From the NCBI GenBank assembly GCA_963556255.1, contig OY744612.1, positions 22,610,232-22,674,231 of the forward strand: DNA of 64,000 nucleotides, given 5' to 3'. Source of the stretch: Allolobophora icterica (lineage: Eukaryota > Annelida > Clitellata > Crassiclitellata > Lumbricidae). The stretch's first letter is position 1. Every line of letters begins with the position of its first letter. A model generated the notes under the pieces. That model made no database searches and was not told the origin of the DNA. It worked only from the letters and a program-made list of their open reading frames with translations. The position numbers were made by a program, and so were the translations under genes. Below, piece after piece: positions 42,610 through 54,230 of the stretch.

Positions 42610-43200
42610 TAGGCCTTAAAATTTTGTATCTGCCTGACCCCTTTGGGTCTTGTCCTGGAACCGATTTTGGTAATCCTGGGTTTTAGCGTCGGAAACTATT
42701 TACATTGCATGAGCGATGAAAACATTTCACAGTTAAACTGAAACAAGAAGTTGGAAGATTGATGAAAATATCAATGAAACTAGAAGCCGGATGAGCGATG
42801 AAAATATTACATAATAAAAGTCAAACTAGAAGTTGGAATTACGACGAAAATAATCGTTTTAGTGCCGATATTATTCCCGTGTATGAGCGATGAAAACATT
42901 TCATAGTAAAATTCGAACTCGAAGTTGGAAGATTGATGAAAATGTTCACGAAACTAGAAGCTGGATAATCGATTAAAATATAACTGAAACTAGAAGTTGG
43001 ATGAACGATGATTATTTATTGTATTATTGTATTAGAACTTTTCAATGAAATAGTTTCCGACGCTAAAACCCAGGATTACCCCGATTTTTACCCTATACGC
43101 CCATCGATTGTGTTTTTGACTAAGCTCCTGTGAATAAGCTGGTTCCAGCAACTTCGCTCTTTTGGGGGCTCTAGGAATCTCGAGATTACGATATGCAGAA
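42610..43200 (+). mobile_element. LINE 3' UTR interrupted by a hAT-type element
   Basis: TCTTGTCCTGGAACCGATTT before, and CTAAGCTCCTGTGAATAAGC and TCTCGAGATTACGAT after the insert are the 3' UTR of the family at 61836-62340. Confidence 0.75.
42669..43080. mobile_element. hAT-type MITE with perfect 32-bp inverted ends
   Basis: The 412-bp element has exact terminal inverted repeats (42669-42700 and 43049-43080, starting GGTAATCCTGGG) and an exact 8-bp duplication CCGATTTT (42661-42668 and 43081-43088). Inside are several diverged copies of GAGCGATGAAAATAT and GAAACTAGAAGTTGGA. No frame. Confidence 0.93.
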
Positions 43201-43207
43201 TTAGACG

Positions 43208-43635
43208 GGTAAACGTACGCCTTAGCGTAGTTATTTTCAGGATTTTAAAAAAATGAATAGCGTAAATAATTATTTCATCCAGTTTCTCGTTTGAACTACG
43301 TTTTCATCGACCTTCCAGCTTCTAGTTTAGTTTTAATATTACACGTTTTAATCGTTCATCCATCCAGCTTCCGGTTTTAGCTCATTTTCATCGCACATCC
43401 AGCTTCTATTTTAAGTTTTAATATGACAGTTTCATCGCTGATACAGCTTCTAGTTTGAGGTCTATTTTCTTCACACATCCAGCTTTCAGTTTGATTTCTA
43501 TTTTCATCGCACGTGTATCCAGCTTTCAGTTTGATTTCTATTTTCATCGCTCATCCAGCATCCAATAATTAATTACGCTAAAGCGAACGTGGACATTTCG
43601 TCCAATAATTAATTACGCTAAAACGTACGTTTACC
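43208..43635. mobile_element. second TIR element with the same subrepeats, opposite orientation
   Basis: Ends GGTAAACGTACGCCTTAGCG and the complement of GGTAAACGTACGTTTTAGCG. Internal CATCCAGCTTCTAGTTT and ATTTTCATCGC units are the reverse complement of those in 42669-43080. No clear target duplication. The 3' end is doubled (AATAATTAATTACGCTAAA twice). Confidence 0.75.
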
Positions 43636-43699
43636 TAATATTGTTTCAAATTTATTAGACAGTTTTTAGTGTCCTCATTGTTAGAAAAGATGCGGTGTT

Positions 43700-44697
43700 A
43701 GTTTAATGCCAACTATAGCTCCCAAAGCGCGAATGTTAGACGAGCGGACGTCGCATAGGAACTTGACCTTTACCCTTGAACACTTAAGGTTGCCGCTCTA
43801 GACCACAAAGTCTGGCGCCTCGCGTTTTAGAGTATATGAATATTCATGTGCACTTGGCGACAGTAGCCAATCACAAGTGAGCGCCTGTCTGTGGCAGCCA
43901 GCTGATACAAAACAAGCGGACTTCCTCATGTGGTACGTAAGCGATGAGTTCAGTTTCAGGTTTAGCATTCTTGTAGGCCTAATAATTGTAGGCTAAATAT
44001 TTCTTCAGCGCCGAAAACGCTAAGCCGTGGAACCTAGCTTATTCGAGGCGGATAATGTCATGATTAGTCAAATTCAAGCTCGGTGAGACAGGCATTTGAG
44101 TTCATCTTTGAATTAAGTGGAGATAATTTTGTAAAAGTTCTGCGTTGATCTAGAGCTCCAGATTTATATAACGGGAACAACACAAAGTATGCAAAAGTGA
44201 TTCTATATTCATGATTGATTATAAAGTATAGGCCTACGTTTTGCATAATATATAGGCCTAATATCGTAATAATAATTAAATTTACCACTTAATCAATTAT
44301 CACAGTGAGTCGTAGGACTCACTGCGATTCACACCGAGGATAGTAAAGTGTAACCCCAACCAAAATAGCTATATGTATACATACAGGTGACGTCTACCAT
44401 AAGATATTTGCTTACGCAACGTTACGTACATTGTACCTACTTCGACACGTTCTTTCATACGCTAATTAGTGTAGTTTATCTGTTGCGTGTGAGGGGCGGG
44501 GCATGACATATACATCGTTAGCCGGGAGTAACAGCGATCAGTGAGGAACTTGGGATTGTATATCGAGGGTCTTACCTGCCGTGTTTGTGACCTACTGGAT
44601 GTGCTTCTTCAGTCCATCTGATCCAATCGGAGCTTAGGATCGTGCAGTAATTTGCGTTAATGGACGCAGACGATGCTTTCTGGCGTTCGGCGTCGCA
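43700..44697 (+). promoter_or_regulatory. probable promoter and 5' UTR of the NHS/WAVE-like gene
   Basis: This 1-kb stretch is freer of repeats than its flanks. It has a CCAAT box (AGCCAATCAC) near 43865, a perfect inverted repeat with TGAGTC cores at 44303-44324, and a GC box (GGGGCGGGGC) at 44493-44502, about 200 bases before the start codon. No TATA box is clear. The assignment rests on position and motifs only. Confidence 0.45.
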
Positions 44698-44819
44698 ATG
44701 CCTTTCGCTAAGGCTGTGCTTACACGGCGGAGATACCGAGGCCCCGTCGATGGTGCGACCGGCCCTCAGGCCGCCTGCCCTTCATTTGTACCCCCAGAGG
44801 AGCACTCGGAGGATTTAAA
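44660..44819 (+). other. upstream ORF overlapping the NHS/WAVE-like start
   Basis: An ATG at 44660 opens a frame that differs from the 44698 start and runs past it to a TAA near 44817-44819. If it lies in the mRNA, scanning ribosomes would meet it first and it could lower translation of the main frame. Whether it is transcribed is not known. Confidence 0.4.
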
Positions 44820-45019
44820 GGACGCTGATAGACTGTTCCACAATGATCTCGTGTCCATCGGGCGTCAGCTGTCTGCGCTCGTACTTCTGGCGGAACAGCT
44901 TTTCGATGAACTATGCGGAGAATATCGATTGATTGGTGATCGAACGGATCGATTGAACAACAGGATCAATAACCTATCGGAAAAGGTCGATCAATTGGAC
45001 GCCAAAGCCACCGAAATTC
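44698..45019 (+). CDS. NHS/WAVE-like protein, first coding exon (WAVE homology domain)
   Basis: Encodes 107 residues and one base before a strong GTAAGT donor. It starts MPFAK, like NHS (MPFAKR). Residues 45-105 form heptad-like helices (IGRQLSALVLLAEQLFDEL, then RLNNRINNLSEKVDQLD), the pattern of the WAVE homology domain that WAVE and NHS proteins use to enter the WAVE regulatory complex, which drives Arp2/3 actin assembly. The next exons are not visible, so the gene continues through a long intron. Translating past the donor gives only a short tail to a stop at 45058-45060. WAVE itself is an alternative, but its start is usually MPLV or similar. Family call is moderately sure; function is inferred. 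Confidence 0.65.
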
Positions 45020-45054
45020 GTAAGTATAAACGTTTCAGGGTGTTTATTTCACCG

Positions 45055-45300
45055 CGATAATCAAGCGATTAACTTGCTTGACTGTCCACTGAGAGATCAA
45101 AGGTTCAAATCCTATCTCGAGCAGAAAGCTGTTTCCAAATTTCTGCTGTACTTGCGCCCCCTGGGGAACTCTGCGACTAAATGAGTGTACCGACTATATA
45201 GTGTCGGTGGAAGATGAGACTTCGAGACAGAGGACTGGCACCCACCGTCGTTATGCCGACACTAGAAGTGAAGTTGCAAACGGTCTATATCTACTTCTGA
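45055..45300 (+). mobile_element. tRNA-derived SINE, copy 6
   Basis: B-box GGTTCAAATCC at 45102, AATGAGTGTACCGACTATAT, GTGTCGGTGGAAGATGAGAC and AGGACTGGCACCCACCGT. It starts 35 bases inside the intron of the NHS/WAVE-like gene. Confidence 0.85.
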
Positions 45301-45599
45301 TGGGTTATCTCAAGAGACTGCTCATTTTCTTCTCTTCCTACGGAAATAACAACTTCACAATGGCACTATATAAGGTTAATTGGTGGTACAGTGTATATCA
45401 CTCCAATATCAGTAATTGTTTAATTAGCTCTCTTCCTACTCCTCTCTGATTGGCAAACTTATCAACCCACATAAACAAACCCACCCACCAATCAAGAAAT
45501 GAACTAATAAGCCAGCCAAAAAGCCACATACCTATCCTAGGTATATACATATGTATATATGTGTAATTATAACTGATTGTATTTTGATTGTAGTGTTGT

Positions 45600-45815
45600 T
45601 GTATATCGGCTTAACGACACTTTTTCATATCGAAGATGATCAGTGTCGGAGGCAGAGTACAACCTCGTACTCCACGTTTATATTGCGACCGAGCCACCCG
45701 CAGTAAAGATCCGAGAAATTAATCTCTGAGAAACCGACCGACCGGGAATCGAACCCGGGCCGCCGGCGTGGCTAGCGGGCTACAAACCCACTCGGCCACT
45801 CAGGATCTCTAGATT
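45600..45815 (-). mobile_element. tRNA-derived SINE with near-perfect A and B boxes
   Basis: The - strand reads TGGCCGAGTGGGTTTGTAGC and GGGTTCGATTCCCGGTCGG. The acceptor arms do not pair as in a true tRNA, so it is a SINE head rather than a tRNA gene. Its body differs from the main SINE family. Confidence 0.6.
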
Positions 45816-45888
45816 GTAGTGTAAACTTTACATTTCTTAAATACCCAAAAGCTAGTGTTTGTGCAAAGCAGCGTTCTCGTTCTCGATA

Positions 45889-46146
45889 GGGGATCATCCA
45901 TAAAGGACGTCCACAAAATATGACCTACTTCGGACCCCTCCCTCTCCCTTGTCTGCAAATGTTTACCTACCTGCCTTTTAAAATGGGTTTAGGCAATTGC
46001 CTCTCTGACCTTTTCGGAGGGTTGAAGCAAGGAGGGGTTTAAAAACTATCAAATTTAGAAATTTATATGCTGACGTCTGCACTGGTCATAACCCCACCCC
46101 CTCTGTCCCTCCTTCGTCATTGCAGACCTCTTTTATGGATGATCCC
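45889..46146. mobile_element. small TIR element, GGGGATCATCCATAAA type
   Basis: The 258-bp element has ends GGGGATCATCCATAAAGGA and the near-complement TTTTATGGATGATCCC. A TA or TAG flanks both sides, the possible target duplication. Non-coding. Confidence 0.75.
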
Positions 46147-46305
46147 TAGGCCTTCAAGACTGAACGGCAAGCATTGTCTGAAAGAATGTAGTATCCCTTG
46201 GACTGCTCAGCTCGGATTTTGCCAGTGATGAAATTGAGATGAGTGTGAAATTGGAGACCACAGTTTATTAGAAGATCTGTCCAGGCTGTGTGCCCTCACA
46301 AACAA

Positions 46306-46307
46306 AC

Positions 46308-46393
<86 letters not shown>
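46306..46393 (+). repeat. (CA)n microsatellite
   Basis: Perfect CA run of about 88 bases, followed by TATATA. Confidence 0.95.
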
Positions 46394-46401
<8 letters not shown>

Positions 46402-47567
46402 CATACATATATATATATGTGTATATATATATAGTGTGTGGTGTGATGTAAATATCTGCTGTTTCAGAGGTTGTGTCTGATCTGCTTGTTATAAATCACT
46501 GGGGCTGTAAATCTAGCCAGTCAGTTGGTGAGTCCCTGGCTTACACCTAAACTTCCATGCATACTGTATGCACTTAATAGGCTTAACAAGAGCTGCTTTA
46601 CACCACAATATGTATGAATGCACTGTGCTCGTGAGTGTGTGTGTGGGTGTGTTTGTGTGTGGATACTGTGTGTCAACAGATGGGTGTATAGGGACTACAT
46701 ACAACGGATGAAACCAACCAATTTAGAAAAATATAGAGCACACTTCTAGAAAATGGTGAGGGCAGGGCAAATCAGGTAGGTTAAATTAGAATAGCCGAGA
46801 TCTAACAGGACCCAATTGGTTCCATGTAGCCTAAACACTGAAAATTGGCAGTTGGGGGTGGGGGTGGGGGTGGTAGACCACTTTCAGAGAGTACTCGGAT
46901 TTCCTGAGTACTTCAGTGAAAACCAGTTAAGTAGTTGTTATATTGGGTCAGCTCTGGAGCAACTTCACTGGATGTTTGTATATAATAATGAGTGCACACT
47001 TTTAGACCTGTTACATAGCTATGTTTAGCACTTTTATGAAGGTCTTAAAATGAGCTCCATAAATAGCCATATAACCAAAACCATAACCACAAATTTTATT
47101 GGTCCAAGGTAAGCAGTAAAATGCAAACATTGTAACATCATTACATAGTAATCGCAACAACATCATTACGACGAGTGAGACAATTTACCAGTGGGCACAA
47201 AGGGAGACCCTAAAGGGACCGGAATCCCGCTAATTGGGGCCACCTACGTACATGACAAGATAGTTGGTGGCGGATGAAAGTAACCGTTACAAATGCCGTA
47301 GTTAAATAGCATCAATGATGTGGCAAGAAATGTTAAGAAAACAGGTTTTTGTTTTTTACCTTAACTGAGAACTTAAGACTTTAAACCCTAACTATTTCTT
47401 GTTCGTTGGATCAAGTAGCCAAGAGCGCAAGTGCTGCTGAATAATTGTAATTTTGGAATGAGACGAAGATGATGTACCTCATTCCATTCCACACGAGTGG
47501 ACCCATACATTTTATCGAGAAGTTTCAAGAGTTAGTACGAGCAAATTCACTTCTAAGTGAGGTTACA

Positions 47568-47662
47568 TGCATACATACATACATACATACATACACAGTT
47601 ACATACATACATACGTACACACATACATACATACAAACATACATACATACATACATACACAG
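47568..47662 (+). repeat. (CATA)n microsatellite
   Basis: CATACATA units with a few interruptions. Confidence 0.9.
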
Positions 47663-47999
47663 TATTAATAGTAGTTGTAAGCCGTTGTTACCTGACAGAG
47701 GTATGTACATGTAACTGGGACTTGGTTCCCTGTGAGGAGTGGGGCATCACGTGTATCCTTTATCCACAGTGGAATATTGCATGTTATTTTCCTGGCTCCG
47801 TATCTGATGCCAGTCGGTCGTATCTGATTGGAGGATGATTTATGATTCTGTCGGCTCCAGTCCTGCTTACTTTTCATGGGGATACCACCCACTGAGATCT
47901 GGGGTAACTGTAGATGTTTGGCTATCCACAGCACCTTCCCCATTCAGTTGCAATACCAGCCAATGTAACGCACATCACAGAGATCCATATTTTATAAGG

Positions 48000-49000
48000 T
48001 ACATACTATACACAAAACAGTCTATATAGCTGTATTATGTTATAAACTGTTATGTACATATTATACTCTGATAGGCATGTATATATACAAGCATTCACTG
48101 TATAACTTATCAAGTATGATATACATATATGCTTATGTGCATATATATATATATACATAAAATACAATATATATATACAGTTTGTAATTGATAAGTTACA
48201 CATACATATGTAAACATGATATGCTTTTATATACATATAGATATATGTTTGAAAATGCTTATTTGTGCATATATGTATATACAATACAATATGCTTGACA
48301 ATAATTGCTTGTATATGCATATTGTATTTAATGAGTTATACAATGTATACCTACATATCCGATACTGTATGAATGTCTGTCTTATTTTATAAGGAGTTTG
48401 ATGACGCATTCGATAAGGTATTGATGTGGTCTTTGATAAGATATTTGATAAAGAATTTGATAAGATAATTATAAGGTATATTTAGACATATACTGGATTT
48501 GTTATATATTTTTGTTGCATTTTTATTTTGTTCTTTGGTAGCTTGGTCCTCCTATCTATAGAGTATGGCTGAGGTAGTATAGGAGTGAGTCATCCATCCT
48601 TGCACTTGCTTTGGTGTATGGGCTTCAGATTCTTATATTACAGAATATGTGCCTTTCAATGCCTATCAAAGATCACCATGGCAACTGTAGGCACTCGTCC
48701 CTTTGCGGTTTATATATAGCTTAAGTGCCACTCCTCAGGAACTGAATCAACATCTGTGACTGTATCAAAGAATGAATGATGGAACGAATGGATGAACAAG
48801 CGAGTGAGTGATGAATTAGTGAATTAGTGAATAAGTGAATGAATGAATGAATGAATGAAAGAATGATTGATTGAATGACTGACTGATTGAAATGGCAAAT
48901 AATGGACGAGTGATCAAACAGGAATAAAGAGAAATGAACAAAGGAATCAACAAGCATATGTGTAGAATAGTGCTGTATTTTATACTTCAATTGTGATCTA
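48000..49000. other. AT-rich tract, no gene
   Basis: TATATACA-rich sequence, a degenerate TTTGATAAG repeat at 48400-48475 and a GAATGAATGAAT run near 48780-48890. Confidence 0.55.
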
Positions 49001-49008
49001 ACTTGAGT

Positions 49009-49589
<581 letters not shown>

Positions 49590-50089
49590 CTTTCATTCTG
49601 ATGAATGAATGATCGAATGAATAAAGGAACATTTTAACATTTTTAACCTTCACAGACTTCATTAATTAACTAGAACATTGCTATTTCTGTTTACCCTTGA
49701 CCTTTGTCCTATACTAGACTTAGCTCTTTTGCAAAGGAATCCAGCAATTTCCATCCTCCGCACCCAGCCAGCTGCGTGTATCCGTGTGCCTCTCTTCTCT
49801 TCTTACCCTATTCGAGGACTCTGTGTATAGGGTGTGGATCTGATGGGGTGGAGACCCAGATGAAACAATCTGTGGTGTATTGGTTGAATCTGATTTAGCA
49901 TCTTGCACAGCAGAGATAAATGACTTCCTTTTTGGAAGACCTTCTTTGAAGCCACACCCAAGGCAGTCATTCCAACTGATCCACACCCGTTCAAAGGCCT
50001 CACGAGGAACACCCCGTGCACCAAACATGGCAGAAGGGTGTTGCGAGATACCTGGTCCATGTGCGCTTCCATATAGAGAACTGGGCTAT

Positions 50090-50675
50090 GAAGTGAGTAC
50101 ACCAACCGTACACTGTCGGTGGGAAGGTCAGACGGTTAGGGAGAGCGAGATCAGGCAGTGAGGGAGATGGAGATTAGGCAGTGAGGGAGATGGAGATTAG
50201 GCAGTGAGGGAGATGGAGATTAGGCAGTGAGGGAGATGGAGATTAGGCAGTGAGGGAGGGGAGATCAGGCAGTGAGGGAGATGGAGGTCAGGCAGTGAGG
50301 GAGATGGAGATTAGGCAGGGAGGGAGATGGAGATCAGGCAGTGAGGGAGATGGAGATTAGGCAGTGAGGGAGGGGAGATGAGGCAGTGAGGGAGATGGAG
50401 GTCAGGCAGTGAGGGAGATGGAGATTAGGCAGGGAGGGAGATGGAGATCAGGCATGGAGAGATCCCTCTGATCAGGCAATGAGGGAGGGGAGATCAGGCA
50501 GTGAGGGAGAGGGAGATTAAGCAGGGAGGGAGAGGGAGATTAGGCAGTGAGGGAGAGGTAGATCAGGCAGTGAGGGAGAGGTAGATCAGGCAGTGAGGGA
50601 GAGGGAGATCAAGCAGTCAGGGAGAGGGTCGCCCTCATTTGTATGCTGAGGCTAAGTGTATTCATCTTACAGCCA
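50090..50675 (+). mobile_element. tRNA-derived SINE, copy 7, expanded by an internal minisatellite
   Basis: TGAGTACACCAACCGTACAC and TCGGTGGGAAGGTCAGACGG are SINE body. A ~22-base unit (GGCAGTGAGGGAGATGGAGA) is repeated some 20 times (50145-50630). The SINE 3' part TATGCTGAGGCTAAGTG follows. Confidence 0.8.
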
Positions 50676-50689
50676 AATGCTGTTTAGGG

Positions 50690-50805
50690 TGCAAGTGGAA
50701 CAGAAATCTTAAATATAATATCTTGCTATTCAAGCAAGGATTTGAACCTATAGGACCTCTGGTTTGACAATCCAGACCGATGACCACTCGGCTATCTCTC
50801 ACCCT
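50690..50805 (-). mobile_element. tRNA-derived SINE head, copy 8
   Basis: The reverse-complement B-box GGATTTGAACC and GACCACTCGGCTATC mark a 5' fragment on the - strand next to copy 7. Confidence 0.6.
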
Positions 50806-50819
50806 ATATATTTGTGGTA

Positions 50820-51780
50820 AAAGCAAAACAAATGTGAACTGTGAAAATATCTGGAGTGGATAGAGAGACAGAGATAGAGAGAAAGAACCAGAGAGACACA
50901 GCCAGACAGACAGACAGATAGAGGAACAGGAGAGAGAGACAGAGAGATAACGTTCTGGCTGTGGTATATCTTCGTCGTCAACGAATCAGCGGATCAGCGC
51001 GAGAAGAAACAGAGAATTATCTCTGAAGAGATTATCACACACATAACTTCGTTGAAGTTGATCTCCCGCGATCGTCCTACACCTGGACATCGATGTCAAA
51101 GACCGCCATCGCTGTTATCGCTTCTGTTTCGTCTACAGCTGGCAGTGGACTAATCGAACCTGACGTAACAAGAAGATAAGCAGTTCCCACGCCCCTGTAA
51201 GGACGCCTGTTGACGGCAAAAGAGACCAATTTACCTGTAATCAACGAGCTGGTGCCCTGTTGTCACCCCAGACGGATCCCAGAAGTCCACGGGGCTACGC
51301 GAGGGAGGGATGGAGGTCTTGCTGGGCGGAAATATTTTTATATTGTGGATGACATTTATTTTAGTCATTTTTTAGTCATCGCTCATCAGCCTCTTTGCTT
51401 CATCTTTCCTTACATTGTCAGAAGTTTGTGTTGTACGTATGTATGTATTTTTATGCTTGTGTACATGTATTTATGTATGTATATATTTATGTATGTATGC
51501 ATATTGGGTGCATATATGAGAGAGTATATATGCTTGTGGGAATGTATATATGCATGCAGGAGGGATGAAATGTATGACTGATACCAGGAGTAAAGAGTTA
51601 TACATGGGTGAAAGTGTCTACAGGCGAGTGTCTGAATATGGGTGGGTGAGTAAGTATGCATATGATTGCTCATGAATTAGCTGTGATTGCTCTTGCTCGA
51701 GCACCAAAACTTGTCACACCTAAAGTTTAATACACGGAATTTTTATATAATGTATAATTTTGTATATACATAAGATTAAC
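50820..51780. other. no gene recognised
   Basis: A GA/CA-rich stretch (50860-50950), then a GC-richer stretch (50960-51330) of unknown nature, possibly a retroelement relic, then TATGTATG repeats. Confidence 0.35.
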
Positions 51781-51894
51781 TCAGGTAATGTTATCTTGAG
51801 GGTAGTTAAGTATTAGTTAAGAAACATTATACCACTGTTGTGCGTTAAGTATTGAGTTATCATAGCATTCAGAGTGATGGCTGATGGATTGCTT

Positions 51895-52060
51895 ATCTAC
51901 TTTTTGTATTACTACCCAGGGGGCCCTGGTAGCAGGGTCTATTGACAACTTTTGGGTCTCCTGCGTAGCCAGACTTTGATCTATTATCACTGTATGTTTA
52001 TTTATTTTTATTTTTGTGAAACGTTTGGTTACCGAAATAAATTATCTTATCTTATCTTAT
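51895..52060 (+). mobile_element. LINE 3' UTR with (CTTAT)n tail
   Basis: CCCTGGTAGCAGGGTCTATT to GAAATAAATTATCTTATCTT and more CTTAT. No protein part remains. Confidence 0.6.
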
Positions 52061-52714
52061 ATATGTGCATGTATGCACGTACATATGTATCAGAGCATTT
52101 GTATATCACTTTTAAGGTTTGTCTAAAGCACTGTATGTGTGTATGTTTGCATATATGTATATGTATGTATATATTTGTGTGTGTGTGTGTGTGTGTGTGT
52201 GGGTCTGTGTTTGGCTATTTATTTAGTGCCGTTTAAGAACCTAACAAAAAACCTTTTAAGACATCAACGGTCATTTCACCTTTCCCCTTTAATCATGACT
52301 GAGGTTACGGATTACGTCGCTATACAAATTGTCGTTCTCACATTACACTGCACCTGTCCGTCAAAACAGGAGGCAGCACGGGCACCTGTTGCCACCACAT
52401 CCACCATGGAAATGAGATCTCTCCAGAGATATCCCTGTAGACGGGGCCGGGGGGGCTATGTTTGGTTGGAGTCTGATTGTGCATTTATCGGTTTAATTCA
52501 GGTCACCAGCTGAAGCAGACGCGGTCTTTGGACTTTGCCTTCAGCTGCTGTAAATATTTGTCAGCTGTGATGGATTGACGGATGAAGTGATCAGCTGGAC
52601 GGACGAGTATCAGTGGAGTGGTTATGCCTAATGGGAAGGGGTTATGCTCAGTGGGAAGGGTTATGCTTCAGTTAAAGTGGGGATTCATGTGCAGTTCTTG
52701 GATGATACCTTACT

Positions 52715-53130
52715 GCCTCTCACACCCTAGTTGTCCTATTCCTCTCCTTCTTCATCTGTCTCGTTCTTTCCTCCTTTCCTCATTTTCTTCTTCCTCTTAT
52801 CCTCTTCCTACTGTGCTCATTTTCCTTCTCCAATTCTTCCAATCATCCTTTCCGTTTCTGTCTCCTCCTACTCTCCTCTTCATCTTCTTCCCCTTTTTCT
52901 CCTTTCTGTCTCTTTCTCTTATTATTCCTCTGCCTTGTCTTTTCCTTCATCATCCTGATTTCCCTCCTGCAGTTCCTCAGATTCTCCTCTTCCTCCTCCT
53001 CCTCCTCCTCCTGTTATTTTTCCGCGTCCTATTCGTCATCATTCCGATCCTCATCCTTCTCTTCCACCTCATGAACTCCTTCCTCTTCCTTGGTCTCGTC
53101 CTCGTCTGGTGTAATCAAACCTCCTCCTCC
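52715..53130 (+). repeat. 400-bp pyrimidine-rich tract
   Basis: Almost only C and T with TCCTCC units. The 194-codon frame across it is Leu/Ser/Phe low complexity and not supported as a gene. Confidence 0.8.
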
Positions 53131-53779
53131 CCTGTATATCAAAAGAAGCCCAATGCTCCAGATCCCAATCATTCTTGTTTCATCTGTGTGCTTGAGGCTT
53201 GATTTTGATTGACAACACCACAGAGATTCATTCACTCCATCAGAATGTAACCACAGTTGACAACCTTCATTATGTTTCACACACCCCCTCATTTCTGACC
53301 TGGCACCATAACTGAACTGAACAGCCTGGATCTTGCGGACCTGCTTTAATGTAGCGCCGTGGATAAGCAGATCACAGCATATGCATGGCAGTGAAAAACT
53401 TTGGAGGTTTGCATTACGTTACCGCAGTCCCTATGTGTGCAACATGTATGGCTTTAAACTTTTTAAAGTATCAAAAGCTTCATCCTTTCTCAAAATGTAC
53501 AATCGAGGCATCTGAAGTTGTAGCTTTAATTGAAACTGAGCATATGTGTAGGGCTTCTGAGAGTGAGATGAGAAAGAAGTGTCTTTAGAGTTGAAGAAAA
53601 TAAATCAATCAGTTTTAAGGTAAAAGGACTGAATGTTTATTGAAAGATGGATTGGTGTTTAGATTTCGAATGCTTCATTCAAAATCGGGGCTTAGGTGAA
53701 AACATGGGCATCAATGGACTGCATGCAGTTAGAAAAGAAGAGCATTGTCTTAAGAGGCAGTTGTCAGATGAATATGAAG

Positions 53780-54230
53780 TGTTATTAAATACATTTTTAG
53801 TCTTTGGTATTTGAGGGTATACGCAGGGGTTAAAGTGGAGTGGGAACCGCGTTCCCACTGCTCTCGAAATTCTTTGCTTGCGTTCCAACTGCTCACGCAT
53901 GCGTTCCAATGAAACTCTTCTTTGGCGTTCCCACTGCTCATCCAAACCACTTTGACCACTGGGTATACGGTGGCCAGTCCTCTCTTCTGTCACCTGATCT
54001 TCCCATAAACGACTCAAGTGTGGTTAGTGTACTCATTTTATGGCAGTTTGGGGGGGGGCACAGATGGAGCGGAAATCTTAGGATCTCAGTTGAAGGTCTA
54101 TGAACTGTTATGCATTATGTTGACAGTTCGTTAGATTAGAATTCTGCACTTGGCTTTTGAGGGGATTTTAACCCCTACACCTTGATGCTACGACCACAAA
54201 ACTATTTTGCACCTCTACTTGCAGTTAAGG
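53780..54230 (-). mobile_element. tRNA-derived SINE, copy 9, interrupted by a MITE
   Basis: GGTGGCCAGTCCTCTCTTCT and TCATTTTATGGCAG are reverse-complement SINE body. A 138-bp element sits at 53824-53961. Confidence 0.7.
53824..53961. mobile_element. 138-bp hAT-type MITE inside SINE copy 9
   Basis: Ends CAGGGGTTAAAGTGG and the near-complement CCACTTTGACCACTG. Exact 8-bp duplication GGTATACG (53816-53823 and 53962-53969). Internal GCGTTCCCACTGCTC repeats. Confidence 0.88.

Noticed and set aside
45733..45815. tRNA gene on the - strand
   Set aside because: A and B boxes are excellent, but acceptor arms do not pair and a repeat body follows, so it is a SINE head.
50145..50630. Regular ~22-base repeats that might suggest a CRISPR array
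   Set aside because: There are no unique spacers, the units are directly tandem, and the host is an animal. It is a minisatellite in a SINE.
52618..53202. 194-codon Leu/Ser/Phe-rich frame that looks like a membrane protein
   Set aside because: It is a translated pyrimidine tract without conserved motifs.
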